Below, one piece after another: positions 1 to 11,614 of a DNA stretch of 64,000 bases. The position numbers and the translations under genes were made by a program. The DNA is from Macrotis lagotis (lineage: Eukaryota > Chordata > Mammalia > Peramelemorphia > Peramelidae). Below the pieces are notes generated by a model, which ran no database searches, was not told the DNA's origin, and worked only from the letters and a program-made list of their open reading frames with translations. The stretch lies in contig NC_133658.1 of assembly GCF_037893015.1 (NCBI RefSeq), forward strand, positions 281,009,221 through 281,073,220. Reading direction: 5' to 3'. Position 1 is the stretch's first letter; each line of letters begins with the position of its first letter.

Positions 1-84
1 AAAGATGGAATGATGGGTCAGAGTGAGATACAGGCACATCAGAATTTTGATTAAATAATTGAGACATCCTCATTATAATTACCA

Positions 85-292
85 TGTATAGAGCACCTTA
101 AGATTTGCAGATTGTTTTATAAATATCTCATTTTATCCTCACAACAACCCTCAAGGGTAGGATTTAATAGATGAGGAAACTGAGGCACAGGTGTAGACTA
201 ATTTGCCCAAGATCACACATCTAGTAAAGATTGAGGCTGGATTTAAGCCCAGGTCTTCCTGATTCTAGATCCAGTGTTCCATGTGTTGACTA
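85..292 (-). repeat. MIR fossil
   Basis: Antisense MIR. It contains the core GATGAGGAAACTGAGGCACA followed by the tRNA-like half ending in AGGTCTTCCTGATTCTAGA. It lies in UBAC1 intron 2. Confidence 0.8.
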
Positions 293-354
293 TAATCATT
301 TTTTTTTTATGTGGAGGCTTTAAAGGTAATTTAATACAATTATTTTATTTTTCA

Positions 355-478
355 GATTCAGAAACTGAGGCCCAGAGAATTTAAGTGACTTGTCCATGGT
401 TTTATAGGTAATTAGTAGAACTGAAATGTAAACCAATATATTCTGGCTCTAAATTCAGTGGTCTTTCCATGCTGCCTG
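355..478 (-). repeat. MIR fossil (partial)
   Basis: Antisense MIR core (CAGAAACTGAGGCCCAGAGA, then AAGTGACTTGTCCATGG), diverged. Confidence 0.65.
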
Positions 479-1310
479 CCTAACATATGTATCCATTTAT
501 GTATGTTGAGGGTACATGTCTTATCTAAATCTCAAACACAATTTATATATAATAGTTACTTGATAAAGGTTTATTCTAATTATCCATCAAACAAACATAT
601 AGCTATATGGAATAAAGGCTGTGACATGGAAAAGATGTTGGGTTCTAAAAAACTAGAGTACAAGTACTATTAGGTCTCAAGAGTAAACTGAAAAGGCTTC
701 TGGTATGAGTCTAGCAATAACCAATATGTCTGATGTTTAAGAACTAACTTAGTTAAGGTATAGAGACTTGGTTACCAGGTTAACAGGATTTCAGCCACAG
801 CAATTCAAGAAAACCATATACCAAGGCAATTATCTGTTTTGGTAGAGAAGTACACACAGTGATACTACAGATTATTTAGTGTACATAATTTTTTAGACAT
901 TTAACTTTAATATATGAACCATATAATGTTAGTACTATAGACACTTTAGAGTTCTAGTCTCATAATTTATGACTAAATTATTGTCATATGTAAATTAAAA
1001 AGTGGTTTATACAAAAAATTACCCCTCTTCCAGTTATAAATATCAAGTTGATCAAACCTGCAGGTCTTTCGGTGGATTACATTTTGCTTTGAAAACTAAT
1101 TAAACTTCACATAAAACTTTGTTTTGTACAAATATTTCAGAAAGCAAAGAAAAATGTTTTTTCAAATTCAGATCAGCTGTATATATTTTTTACTTTTTAA
1201 AATTCTGATTCTCAGTACTTAGAAGTAACAGAGCAAATTAATAAAATATTAATATCTGTATTTATATAGTGGTACTACTATAAAGCACCTTACTTATGAA
1301 ACTATCTTAC

Positions 1311-1431
1311 CTTTATCTTGAATGTTTTCTTCTAAGATAGTTTTGGTGTCTGTCAGGACCCTCTCTGAGGCAGCATGTATTAATTTATGATGTGTTACAC
1401 TTTTGGGGTCTTCTAAGTTCCCATGTACACA
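1311..1431 (-). CDS. UBAC1: UBAC1 coding exon 2
   Basis: Second coding exon, 121 nt (40 codons plus one base). It translates as [20 protein letters not shown] then [20 protein letters not shown]. Human UBAC1 has CAHGSLEDPKS and [20 protein letters not shown] at the same place, directly after exon 1's LKERCLKH. The acceptor is a T-rich tract ending in CTAG (AG at 1433-1432). The donor is AAAG|GTAAGA (GT at 1310-1309). Phase 0 entry matches the phase 0 exit of exon 1, and phase 1 exit leaves a G to begin the next codon, as in the human protein where Asp follows. It is too short to show up as a long open frame. It is part of the N-terminal ubiquitin-like half. The remaining exons (both UBA domains) must lie to the left of the window. 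Confidence 0.95.
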
Positions 1432-1917
1432 CTAGAAAAAAATAATAAAATATAGACCAAGAGAATCAGAAATAATCAAGTTACTGCACTAATCATTGTG
1501 GCAAAAAAAAAATGCAATTCTCAACATCCTCCAACTATGCTAGCCTTTACTAGTTGTTCTTTCTAGCTTACAAATGACAGTTCAGGCTTAATTTTAATAA
1601 GTATTGACTAAGCAAAAGTGTTTTTGTTTGTTTCCAGTACTGACAGGTGAAAATCACCAGGTAATTAGATTCCCAGTGGCTGCTCTGCAATGCAATCTCA
1701 CCTGGCTCTTTTGTTGTCCCTCCTATCAACACATTCAGTTCTATATTTATGGACCATTTTAGCAATCCAGGACAGTCCTTACTTTTATAAAGGCCCTTTA
1801 GATTGAGAAAGGTGTTTGAAAAAAGGCTTCTGACAGCTTTCTAATCCATTCACTCAACTGCACTATCTTCCTGAATGTAATACTGTATGTGAGGAACTCA
1901 AAATCATTTCATATATG

Positions 1918-2178
1918 AGCCAATTAAAGAAACTTGGGATGCTTAGCTTGAAGAAAAGATTTAAGAGAATAATGATAGCAATGAGAAATAGAGTGTTATA
2001 TGAGAAAGACCACTTTATGTGAAATCATAAGAACTGGATTCAAATTTTGACTCTGTTAGTATTCATGGGCAATGGGCCAAATAATAATATATTTCTAAAT
2101 CTGTTTCCTCTTTTGTAAAAAAACAGAGAAGCGGACTAATTTATCTTTAAAGCCCCTTCTAGACCTATGATCCAAAAC
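1918..2178 (+). repeat. CR1/L3-like tail and MIR fossil
   Basis: 1918-1980 resembles the CR1/L3 3' region (AACTTGGGATGCTTAGCTTGAAGAAAAG; read as two adjoining blocks). About 2005-2178 is a sense MIR ending in TCTTTTGTAAAAAAACAG and CCCCTTCTAGACCTATGATCC. Both are old and diverged. Confidence 0.55.
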
Positions 2179-2245
2179 TTCTATGATTCTCAGGCTTTTA
2201 ACTTGGCATTATCAGTAATTTCACTTACTCACTAAGTATTAAAAT

Positions 2246-2284
2246 ATATATATATACATATATATATATAAATTTTTATATATG
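2246..2284. repeat. (TA)n microsatellite
   Basis: Runs of TATA interrupted by single C and A bases. Confidence 0.85.
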
Positions 2285-2317
2285 ATTTTTTCAGGGGTTG
2301 AGGTGGACAGAAGGAGT

Positions 2318-3330
2318 TTATACCATAAATCTGTGGCTTCACTCATTCATTTATTCATTCATTCAATCACTCTACAAGCATTTATTAAATATTTGCCATG
2401 TGCCAGGTACTGCTAAGCAAAAAAATATAACCCCAAAAAGGCAAAAATATAGTTCCCACTTTCAAGGAGCTCACAGTCTAATGGAAAATACATCAAACAA
2501 ATAATACTGTATACCCAAGATATGTACAGTATAAATGAAAAGTAATCTTAGAAGGAAGGAGCAAGGGGAACCAGGAAAGGCCTCCTGTGAAGGGTGTTAA
2601 ACTGAAACATGAAGAAAGTCATAGAAAGCTAGATGTCAGAGGTGAGGAAGGAGAACATTCCAGGCATGAGTAACAGTCAAGACAAATGTGTACCTATTTT
2701 CTTCAACATTTGTCATTTTCCTTTTCTGTCATGTTAGCCATTCTGGTAAGATAGTATTTCTGAGCTGTTTTAATTTGTATTTGTCAAATGATTGTTGATT
2801 TAGATTTTTTCCAAATGGCTACTGATAGTTTTGATATCTTCCTCTGAAAACTGTGCCTATTTGTATCCTTTGACCTTTTATCAATTCGGGAATGATTCTT
2901 ATTTTTGTAGATATCACTTATTTCTCTATATATCTTAGAATGAGACCATTATCAGAGAAACATATAGTCAGAGGAAATGAACAGTCAGAAGATAAGAGTG
3001 TATGATGTGTGAGGAATAATAGTCAATGTAGCTGGATTGTAAAGAATATTGAGAGGATTTAAGTGTAAGAAGCATGAAAATGTAGAAAAGGACAAGTCTG
3101 TAGAGGACCTTAAATGCCAAACATTTCCTATTGGATACCTGAGATAATGGGGAGCTTACTGAGTAGAACAGTGACATAATCAGACCTGTACTTTTTAGGA
3201 AGATCACTTTGGTAGCCAATGGAGTTGAGGCAAAGAGACCAATTAAAAGGTTATTGTTAATAGTTTAGGTGATGAGGGTCTATACATAGGTGATGTCTAT
3301 GTGAATATAAGGAAGGAGACATAAATGAAA
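2318..3330 (-). repeat. L2 LINE, antisense, split by an L1 fragment
   Basis: Reads as the reverse complement of an L2 3' half. It begins with the ATTCATT-rich 3' end and GCATTTATTAAAT, then GAGCTCACAGTCTAATGG, CATTCCAGGCATGAG, ACTTTTTAGGAAGATCACTT and ending near GGTGATGAGGG. The reverse complement contains the familiar L2 text TGACTATGTCACTGTTCTACTC and CTCCTTGA-type 3' end. An L1 piece (2703-2965) is inserted in the middle. Confidence 0.75.
2703..2965 (-). repeat. L1 ORF2 3'-end fragment inside L2
   Basis: Antisense to the end of L1 ORF2. It shows the same order of blocks as the L1 at 15.3-15.4 kb (GCCATTCTGGTAAGATAGTA, then TTTAATTTGTATTTGTCAAA, then TATCAATTCGGGAATGATTC). Flanking L2 resumes on both sides. 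Confidence 0.7.
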
Positions 3331-3559
3331 CATGATATGAAGATTAAAAAGGGCAAGATAATGACAAGTTTTGATATGTAGGGTGAAAGAGAATGTGGAG
3401 TGAAGGATGATAGAAAATCCCAGCTTGTGTGGTGACTAGGAGGACAGCTGCACTTTCAAAAGTCATAGAAAAATTAAAATTAGGGAGGAATTTCATCAAT
3501 GTAAGACATTACCATTATGGAAACTCTACCAATGATGATCAGCAACTTATTGGTTTAGA

Positions 3560-3695
3560 GCATTGTCTGGGGCAGAGATAGTTTAAATAATTTACTCATG
3601 GGTCACATAGCCAACATGTGACAGAACTAGAACTTGAACCAAGTTCTAAAGTCAGACCTCTACCAACAGGTTACACTGACTTTCTTTTGATGTAA
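3560..3695 (-). repeat. MIR fossil (partial)
   Basis: Antisense MIR tRNA-side half: ACTCATGGGTCACATAGCCA followed by GAACTTGAACC and a TCAGACCTC block. Confidence 0.55.
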
Positions 3696-4040
3696 TACTG
3701 TACTGATGATTAGTTCTACCAAGAAAGTTTCCTACGGCAAGGAAGATGTACTCAGCTAAATATGACAAAAGGATCCAATAAAATTAAAGAGAAAAAAAAG
3801 CATAGCTTTTCTGAATATTACAAAGTTTGCAAATAAACGTTAAGAGTGGTCAGTCAAGCAGTTTTATACTTTACATTAAATATCTTATATCCTATTAAAT
3901 ATCCTGTTTTATACAACTTTACAATTCATACCAAAGATACTATTTTAGATCAGTAGATAAGAATATTTGTGGTTTTCAAAATACAGATGTCATTAGATTA
4001 AATGAAATAAATGGTTTTAAGAGCACTATCCCTAATGATT

Positions 4041-4096
4041 TTTTTTAGGCTTTTTTTTTTTTGGCAAGGCAATGGGGTTAAGTGGCTTGCCCAAGG
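4041..4096 (-). mobile_element. 5'-truncated tRNA-derived SINE with target-site duplication
   Basis: Only the tail and about 35 bases of the 3' half are present (GGCAAGGCAATGGGGTTAAG and on). It is bounded by near-perfect 15-base duplications, CTATCCCTAATGATT at 4026-4040 and CTATCCCTAATAATT at 4097-4111. It is a severely truncated but genuine insertion. Confidence 0.85.
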
Positions 4097-4111
4097 CTAT
4101 CCCTAATAATT

Positions 4112-5475
4112 CTAAATATTTTTAAAAACTGACACGTTCTGCTTTTTTTTCTCCTTTCTTAGCCAGATAAAGGGAAGGGCAGGTGGCATCCTTTGAGTCA
4201 AAGATGTCACAAATAAAATAATTATAAATTTAAGTTAAAAAAAAGCATAACATTAGAAAGAGAAAAGAGTACTTAACACTACTAGTCTCTTTGGCTTCTG
4301 GCATATTCAGCAATTATCAGTTTTTTACAAACAAAACCAGCATGGAGAATTTAAATTATTTGCTAAAGACCATCAGTAGATTTTTGAAGTCAAGATTTTC
4401 ATTCACATACAAATTATTTCTTCTAGAGTCTTTTCCTTAGGCAAAATCATAATTCCATCCTACAATATACCTAAGTATAAAAATACCACTTTCTCCTTTC
4501 TCTTCAGTCACATATGATTTGATTCCCTCCAAAGTCCTGCCATTCCCACATTCACACAAAAAAAGTTTCAAATGTTTGCTTTCCTTCTCATTTCCTCTGG
4601 CCTTTCACAACACCTTAAAATAATGATAGGTTAGAATTCATTCCTAAAACTAATTTCCAAATATGCATAATTCTAGACAAATCAAATACAATAGAGTCCA
4701 GAAACAGTTATTTAAAGTTAAAGGGTCTCAATTCTTAATTCATTAAAAACTAGACAAAACCTTTGTAATCCATCTCAACATTTAAAGTTTGAATTGAAAG
4801 TGACAGCATGACTGCACCCCTGCGAAAAGCATGTCTTGTATGCATAATAATCTTTATATGTATAGCATTTTTGCCTGAGTTCATATAATAGTTTACAATT
4901 TTACTTGATTTATCTGTTTTAGTACTGAGCTTTGACACATTATAAACTAGATCTAGTTCGAACTGACTCAATCTTTACACAAAAGTGTTCACTGACCTTA
5001 CCCTGATAACTTTCAAGATTATTACTACATCAGTGTATCTAACTGTATTCATTCAACAAATAAGGGTTCAAATTTTCAAGTAATGAACTAAGTTCATCAA
5101 ACAATCTTATCCAAGGGCATGGAGCAAAAAGAAAACTTTTCTGAACATCAACATTCTTATAAAAATAAAAATTTCTTGGTAAATCCTTTTTATTGTTATT
5201 ATTAAATATTATTAAATCCATTTTAACTAAGAAGTACCTCCAGGCCTGAAAAAACTTGCCATGAATAATCAAATGTTTATTTGTTCAAAAATACGGCTGA
5301 AATAAATATATAATCTCTCCTTTTATTTTAAAGCTATGACTAAAACTGAATTCTTATTCCTTCATAAGAGCACCAAGCTGTAGTTTGAACTCAAAATTAC
5401 ATATAAAACCTATTATAATGGTACTTACATATCTCAGGGAGATAATAGTTTGTTATTGTTTCAATTGTATTCAAC
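4112..5475. other. Unique intronic sequence
   Basis: AT-rich, within UBAC1 intron 1. No repeat, exon or motif that I can support; small open frames here have no recognisable content. Confidence 0.5.
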
Positions 5476-5479
5476 ACTT

Positions 5480-5687
5480 CATATCCCCATTTGGGTTTTT
5501 TTGGCAGGGATATTGGAATGGTTTGTCATTTCCTTCTCTAGTTCATTTTACAGATGAGGAAACTGAGGCAAATAGGTTTAAGTGACTTACTAGGGATCAC
5601 ACAGCTGGTAAGTACCTGAGATCAGATTTGAATTCAGTCTTCCTGCCTGGCACTCTATCAACTATGCCACCTAGCTGCCTATAATAG
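5480..5687 (-). repeat. CORE-SINE (Mon1/MIR-type), antisense
   Basis: Contains CATTTGGGTTTTTTTGGCAG, then CATTTTACAGATGAGGAAAC (the MIR core), then the tRNA-like half ending ATGCCACCTAGCTGCC. Nearly full length and moderately diverged. Confidence 0.85.
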
Positions 5688-6051
5688 CTTGAAATACCAA
5701 TAAATCAGGGACATAATCCTTAAGAAACTTTTATTTTTCTTTTAGAAATTTCTTCTTTTACAACTGTAATCTTCTTTTGAATTGTAATCCTGCTGTCTTT
5801 TGATTGTTACTGCTCTTCCACTTGGCTACGCTATTCAAGTTTATAATTTGTCAGTCCTTCTAAGACAGAATTTTATCTAGAAAATTTATGCTTTAGGAGA
5901 AATATTGGGAAATACAATCTAGACTTATTTAGAAGACTGGTTATAATTATATGTATATTAACCATCCTTATTGGATTATAAACTCTTAAGGCAGGAGATG
6001 TGACTGGTTTCATCTTTGTCCACACAATTTAGGTGCTCAGTAAATGTGATC

Positions 6052-6166
6052 TTCCCTATTAGAATGTAAACTCTTTGAGGGCAGGGACTATTTTCCTTTT
6101 GTTTTTGTTTTCCCAAAATGAGGCTCAGAGTGGGCACTTGATAAATTCTTATTGACTGATGGGTAT
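6052..6166 (+). repeat. L2 3' end
   Basis: AGAATGTAAACTCTTTGAGG then GCAGGGACTATTTTCC and GGGCACTTGATAAATTCTTA: the conserved L2 3' UTR. Confidence 0.75.
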
Positions 6167-8670
6167 TAGATATGTTGAAATATGTTCAGGAATTAAAGTT
6201 CTTCCAAAAAGAAAAATTATTCAACAAATATAAAATGAAAAATATATAAAATGTTATTTGTAATATAAAACTATATATAGAAACTAATAATGTATAAACA
6301 AGTTACAAAAATAGCAAAAATGACAGAACTAAAAGTTAAGAAAAAATTATTGTTTATCATAAATAATGCTAAATAAAAACACTTAAAAACTTGGAATGGG
6401 GAAGTTAATATTTCATACTAACATGATTATTAATATTGATTAATCAAAGCTAAGTATTAAAATCAAATGTCAAGTTACTTTATTCAGTGCTTTACAAGCA
6501 ATTATCTAAATGACAATACCTTTGCCAAATAAGCCCTCTTATGGATTGGAAAATAAATATAAGAAGACGCTATTTACCTGACTATAGTAGGCCATTATAT
6601 GATCATAATCAGAGAATTTTTTGCCCGTACTAAACAACTATATTTTCCAATGGCTCAGTTTTATAAACTTTGTCCATTATACTTGATATTCATTCCTCAC
6701 TACTTACCTCTTATGTCTTGAATCTCCTGAGGACAGAGATAAAGTGAAGCTCCAATGTTCTACAACTCACAAAAACACACAAGGCATTGACTTTTTTTTT
6801 TTATAAATTATGATATTTCTTAGAGATGTCAATTTTGTATCATTTCTCTTCTGTTAACCTTAGATTGTTTCAAAATAGAATGTAAAATAGAATGATCATC
6901 AAGACTAGGATCAGATGAGCCCCTAAACAGGGGTAAGAGCCATTTTCCATTTAAATATACTGCTAATATGACATAGAAATGAACTTTTTCCCTCTCTGAA
7001 CCATGAAATGATCTGTTCCCAGGGCCAATGGCTAGTTTTTTTTTTTATAGTGGGATATTTGAATTATAAAATTCAGAACCTATCCTATGAAATATGATTT
7101 TCCAATATAAACCTCATACTGGTTTGGTGAGTCTGAACAAGATCTAAGAAATGGAACTTAAGAATAAATAATCACTATTACATAGTAAGCTGTTTTAGAG
7201 CAGATCAGGGTGTGGTAGTTAGGACATAACAAAGATACCTACATTTGGATCATCAATACAACTAATAACTATTTCAACATCAATCTTACCAAGCTTAACT
7301 GCATCATGATTGGTCAGGGTATACACCTAACATAATTACAGAGTCATTGTTACTAACTAGATAGTGAACTAAATTTTCTGGAGAAGCTTGTTTGCCTTCA
7401 TATTAATGACATGATCTAAATTCTGTGTAGGTATCCATGTTTTTAGGTATATAACTGAATGAGATCTTAACACAGTCCTCAAAAGATCACAGATTTTTTT
7501 AAATAACTAAATCCATAATACAAGAGGGTTAATTTTTTCATTTTTAAAAAGTGTAAGCCTAAAAAAAAAGATCTAGAACACAGGTGATCCTAGTTTGTAA
7601 AAAGACAAGGTAAAGGCAATCCTTTCATTAGTATTATTATCTTCTTCAATAATGTTACTAAATTTCTAGATGTTTGTGAAAAATTATACTCATCCCTTTT
7701 CATCAAAGAAGACAGGAATAGAGGAAGAAAATCATTGACAGGCCAAATACAACTGGGGATGGGGGGGGAGGGGAATGAGAAGGTATACTATAAACTAAAA
7801 TATACTCTGATATTACTGCTCCCCAGCAGTATGTGACATTCAGGAACTGGTTTCCAGGGTGACATTCACAAATAAAACTTCAGAATTATCACTTTCCTGA
7901 CTAATGAATTCTGACTACTGCTAAGGGATGGCTCAAAACTGGTAGAATGGTAAGGGATGTGGGGGTGGACATACTTCTGACTGCTTAGCTATCATTACAC
8001 AGTAATTTATGTCTCACTCAATGTGAAATACTCTTAGTGGCTTGTCCCATATACTTCACACAGAGAAGAAAAAATTCAAGTTAAAGAATTTAATCTAAAA
8101 AAAACCAAAACAAAACTATGCATTCTAGTACTTACTTAAATAATTTCAGGAATATATTAATTAGCATCCTCACTAAATTGGATGCCTAATTTACCCCCAA
8201 AGTGTATCAGAAATTCATTAACATATATTTCTGATCAGTGAGAACTTTCCATTTCCTGTTCCCCCTTCATAAAATATCATCATAATGGTAATGCAAATCT
8301 ATACACTCAGTTAAAAAGCATAACTAAACTAAATGTCACTAAGAAGTAAACTACTGCCAACTACCCACTTGAAGTGTGAACTTTACAAGCAATTAATTCA
8401 GTTAAAATAATTTTTTAAATTTTTCACAAAAGTAGAAAACATACTTCCAGTTCATCTACTATCATAGTGGAGTTAAGGAACAACAGCAAAGCCTGACAGC
8501 TATTACACACATATAGGAATAAATATGGCAAGAAAAGCAGGTTGTGTCCAAATTTCCCTTGTTAAATGGTACATTGATAGTTTTCCGGAAATCTAAATCT
8601 ATGTTTAATCTTCAAAGAAAAAAAAGGAAACAATCCTAAATATATGACCTCTAGATCCAGGGCATTAAGT
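6167..8670. other. Unique intronic sequence
   Basis: AT-rich intron 1 sequence without a recognised repeat, apart from short homopolymers (for example a G run at 7762-7769). No exon-like reading frame with splice sites was seen. Confidence 0.5.
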
Positions 8671-8673
8671 ATA

Positions 8674-8763
8674 CTGTGCATCTATTTTACTCACAAGTAT
8701 ATAATACTTTAAAGTTAATCTGTGCATCTATTTTACTCACAAGTATATACTACTTTAAAGTTT
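8674..8763. repeat. 46-base local tandem duplication
   Basis: CTGTGCATCTATTTTACTCA and the next 26 bases at 8674-8719 are repeated directly at 8720-8763, with one substitution and a shortened end. The high similarity indicates a recent duplication. Confidence 0.9.
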
Positions 8764-8764
8764 A

Positions 8765-8930
8765 AAAGACGTTTCTATAAAACAACCTTTTGAGGCAAGC
8801 AACATATTATCATCAACATCTTTTGAACAAGGAAAACTGAGGCTCAGAGAAGGTAAGCAGGGCAGTGAAAGGGTCAAAAGTTAAACCAAGGCTTCCAACA
8901 AAATCTAGGGCTCTTTTCAATATATAAATG
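8765..8930 (-). repeat. MIR fossil
   Basis: Antisense MIR with AAAACTGAGGCTCAGAGAAG and the following half, diverged; it directly follows the tandem duplication. Confidence 0.65.
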
Positions 8931-9394
8931 CCTTCTAAACCATTAAGTTGAAATAAGTCCTGTTTTCCTCTCCTTCCAGATTACAACACACACATTACAT
9001 AGTCACATATACCTTATAACACGAAAATTACATTTAAAAACCACTTCACTTAAGGGTTACTGTGGTGATAGTCAATTGTTTTTCTCTTGATTCTAGTCAA
9101 ACAATAGCCTCAGGAATAACACTAAGTAATCATAGTGTCAGGTATCCTATTTAATTAGTCAGTTATATATTTGGTCTTTGAATTATAGTGTTATAAAGTT
9201 AAAATTTATAGAAATGAGTAAGTCTCCAGGAATTCATTTCAGTCATTGGTTATATAACATACCCTCCTATTCCACTCCCCCAAATCTCACATTTTATTTG
9301 TGGGCAATAAATTTAAAAGTGTGATCACCTCAGAAAATCAGAAATCAGGAAACAATTTTTAGCCTTTTTTTTTTCCCTAAAAGTAGCCATTTCA

Positions 9395-9561
9395 GGGGCG
9401 GCTAGGTGGTGGTGGATAGAGCACTGGCCCTAGAGTCAGGAGTACCTGAGTTCAAATGCGGCCTCAGACACTTAATAATTATCTAGCTGTGTGGCCTTGG
9501 GCAAGCCACTTAACCCCACTGCCTAGCAAAAACCTAAAAAAAAAAAAAAAAAAAAAAAAAA
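9395..9561 (+). mobile_element. tRNA-derived SINE, full length
   Basis: Starts GGGGCGGCTAGGTGG and has the tRNA-like B-box region GAGTTCAAATGC. It ends ACTGCCTAGCAAAAACCTAA with a 20-base A run. This SINE family is the commonest young element in the window. Confidence 0.93.
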
Positions 9562-9562
9562 G

Positions 9563-9586
9563 TACTCTCGAAATGCTTCGAGAGTA
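9563..9586. other. Short perfect hairpin
   Basis: TACTCTCGAA, loop ATGC, TTCGAGAGTA: a 10-base perfect stem placed immediately after a SINE A tail. Not followed by a T run, so not a Pol III terminator; function unknown. Confidence 0.7.
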
Positions 9587-9879
9587 AAGATAATGTTTTA
9601 GTGGTTTCAAGTACGAAAAAACGTATCTCCTTTGATCAACAGGCAACAAAAATAACAGTTAACAAGAAAAGTCCCAAGTGCAAGTTTTATAGGGACAATT
9701 TTAAAGTTTCGATGGCCCAATTTAAATATAGCTTAAAATGCTAATTATGATTTCATAGTGAATTGAATGACTGAAAAAACTAAAAAACCTTATCAGAAAG
9801 GTAGAGATAGGACCTGAACCTGTGATTTCATAAATATAGAAAATTCAGATTAGAAAATTCCTCCTCCCATCCAAGTTGG

Positions 9880-10000
9880 CACCATCTATCTACAGCACTG
9901 AGAGATTAAGTAACTTGTTCAGGGTCATACAGTCAGTTTGTGTTACTGTCAAAGCTTGAATCAAAGGTTTTTTGGCTCTGTCCAATAAACTAGGTTGCCT
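9880..10000 (-). repeat. MIR fossil (partial)
   Basis: Antisense MIR: GAGATTAAGTAACTTGTTCA, then GGTCATACAGTCAG. Confidence 0.55.
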
Positions 10001-10164
10001 CTTCATCTATAATGTACATCACTGAAAATAAGAGGAATACAAAGATCCTTTTCAAATTTCCTTAATTCATTCCAAAAGTTGAAGCAGATTATGTAATAAG
10101 GGTGAATGTCTTCCTCTATAGTTCATATTCCCTCAGGGGAAAAAAAAAGGAAGAAAACAATGTA

Positions 10165-10302
10165 ACGCTAGAACTAGAAAAGTCCTTTAAAGATCATCTG
10201 ATTCAACTACCTTTTATTGCAGTTGGAAAAGTTGTAGTCCAGAGAGGAAGTCCCTTGCCTAAGTTACAGTTTTTTGGTAGCAAAGCTAGGACTAGAACCT
10301 AG
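10165..10302 (-). repeat. MIR fossil
   Basis: Antisense MIR: AAAGATCATCTGATTCAACT, then GTCCAGAGAGGAAG and a CTAGGACTAGAACCTAG block. The open frame over it is not a gene. Confidence 0.6.
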
Positions 10303-10442
10303 TTCACTACAAAAAGAGAAAGAAAGAAAAGCCAGGGAAACAGAATAGAGGTGGGTGAAAGCAAGCTCACAAATTAGGGACTATTGAATGAGGTCACTAA
10401 AATATATCAGAGCAAAGGGACATCAGGTAAAAAATTAGAAGA

Positions 10443-10599
10443 GGGGGGTGGCTAGGTGGTGCAGTGGATAGAGCACCGACCCTGGAGTCAGGAGTACCTG
10501 GGTTCAAATCCAGCCTCAGACACTTAATAATTACCTAGCTGTGTGGCCTTGGGCAAGCCACTTAACCCCATTGCCTTGCAAAAACCTTAAAAAAAAAAA
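10443..10599 (+). mobile_element. tRNA-derived SINE, full length
   Basis: GGGGTGGCTAGGTGGTGCAG start, GAGTTCAAATCC-type B box, TTGCCTTGCAAAAACCTTAA and an A tail. In UBAC1 intron 1, sense to the plus strand. Confidence 0.93.
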
Positions 10600-10966
10600 G
10601 AAGGGAAAGGAGAAACAAGAGGATAATGGAAGCAGGGAGAGAAGAGGTATTTAAAAAGAATAACAAGAAATATGAGAGGGGTTGGAAAACAGAAAAGGGA
10701 TTAAGTGAAAGAAGGAAAATATAAATGGGCAAAAAGACACGGTAATAAGTAATTTTATTTAGGTGGGTTTAAAGTAGAGGAGATTACGCAAATGACAAGA
10801 ATGAACGAGGGAAAATTAACTGGAGGAGATGTGTGGAAAAAAAAACTATGAGAAAGTGGTGAAAAATATGAAAAGATTAGAGGACGGGGTGGGGCTTAAC
10901 AACATGGAGTGTCCTCAAACTATTTTAAATTTAACTACTTTGAATATTTTACATTTACTGTATATT

Positions 10967-10967
10967 T

Positions 10968-11003
<36 letters not shown>

Positions 11004-11037
11004 TATATGTACCTCTTCTCTTCTCACACACACACAC
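10967..11037. repeat. (TA)n(CA)n compound microsatellite
   Basis: A TA run passes into CA repeats, then TATATG, then a second CACACA block. Confidence 0.9.
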
Positions 11038-11079
11038 AAACCCCTTCTATCTGTCACGATTCAGAGAGCGATCCTTGCT

Positions 11080-11188
11080 CTAACAGAAAGCAAGTTCCGT
11101 AAGAGTAGAGATCGTTTCATTCATTATTTGTATCGCCAGAACCTAGAACATCACTCTGGTAAATAATACTTATTAAGTATTTGGGGAA
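11080..11188 (+). repeat. L2 3' end
   Basis: AAGCAAGTTCCGTAAGAGTA, then GTATCGCCAGAACCTAGAAC and ATACTTATTAAGTATTTG follow the layout of the L2 3' UTR. Confidence 0.55.
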
Positions 11189-11204
11189 ATGAGGTGGAAA
11201 CCGA

Positions 11205-11206
11205 GG

Positions 11207-11269
<63 letters not shown>

Positions 11270-11270
11270 C
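11205..11270. repeat. (GA)n microsatellite
   Basis: About 28 GA units, then GGCAGACT. It lies 350 bases downstream of the UBAC1 exon 1 donor, in a purine-rich stretch that runs to 11480. Confidence 0.95.
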
Positions 11271-11614
11271 AGACTAAGTGTGAGAAAAAAAACAGAAATG
11301 GGAGACGAATGAACAGGAAGGAGGAAGAAAGTGGATTAAGGAGGAGAAAGAAACTTTAGAAAAGGAGACAAAAGGGAAGGAGACAAAACTCTAAGCAGGA
11401 AAAAGGAGAGAGAAAAAGGAATAATGGGGTGAGGAAGAAATATCAGGAGGCGAGGAGAGGTAAGTGACAAGGAGAGAAAAGAGCGGGGTTAGACGCGGAA
11501 GGAGGAGAGAACGGCGCGGCCACTGAGGGATGGGGGGCGAGGAAGGTGAGGTCGGGACGGGCTGAAAGGGGGGCCGCGGCAGCGGGCCGAGGGGCGCGGG
11601 AGGCGACTGCTTAC

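Larger units (their letters stand above)
1..1310 (-). other. UBAC1: UBAC1 intron 2 (partial)
   Basis: Sequence downstream of the exon 2 donor on the minus strand. The next expected exon (beginning with the DVLLLIKKRAPSPLP region of the human protein) was looked for on the minus strand and not seen, so it lies outside the window. Apart from two MIR fossils, 481-1310 is AT-rich with nothing recognisable. Confidence 0.85.
1432..11614 (-). other. UBAC1: UBAC1 intron 1 (10.2 kb)
   Basis: The interval between the exon 1 donor (GTAAGC) and the exon 2 acceptor (CTAG) on the minus strand. Its contents are separate entries: fossil MIR, L2 and L1 pieces, two full-length SINEs, a truncated SINE and several microsatellites. 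No further UBAC1 exon is needed, because exons 1 and 2 join in frame with nothing missing relative to the human protein. Confidence 0.93.

Noticed and set aside
1-1310. UBAC1 exon 3
   Set aside because: Looked for the DVLLLIKKRAPSPLP region on the minus strand and found no matching open stretch or acceptor.
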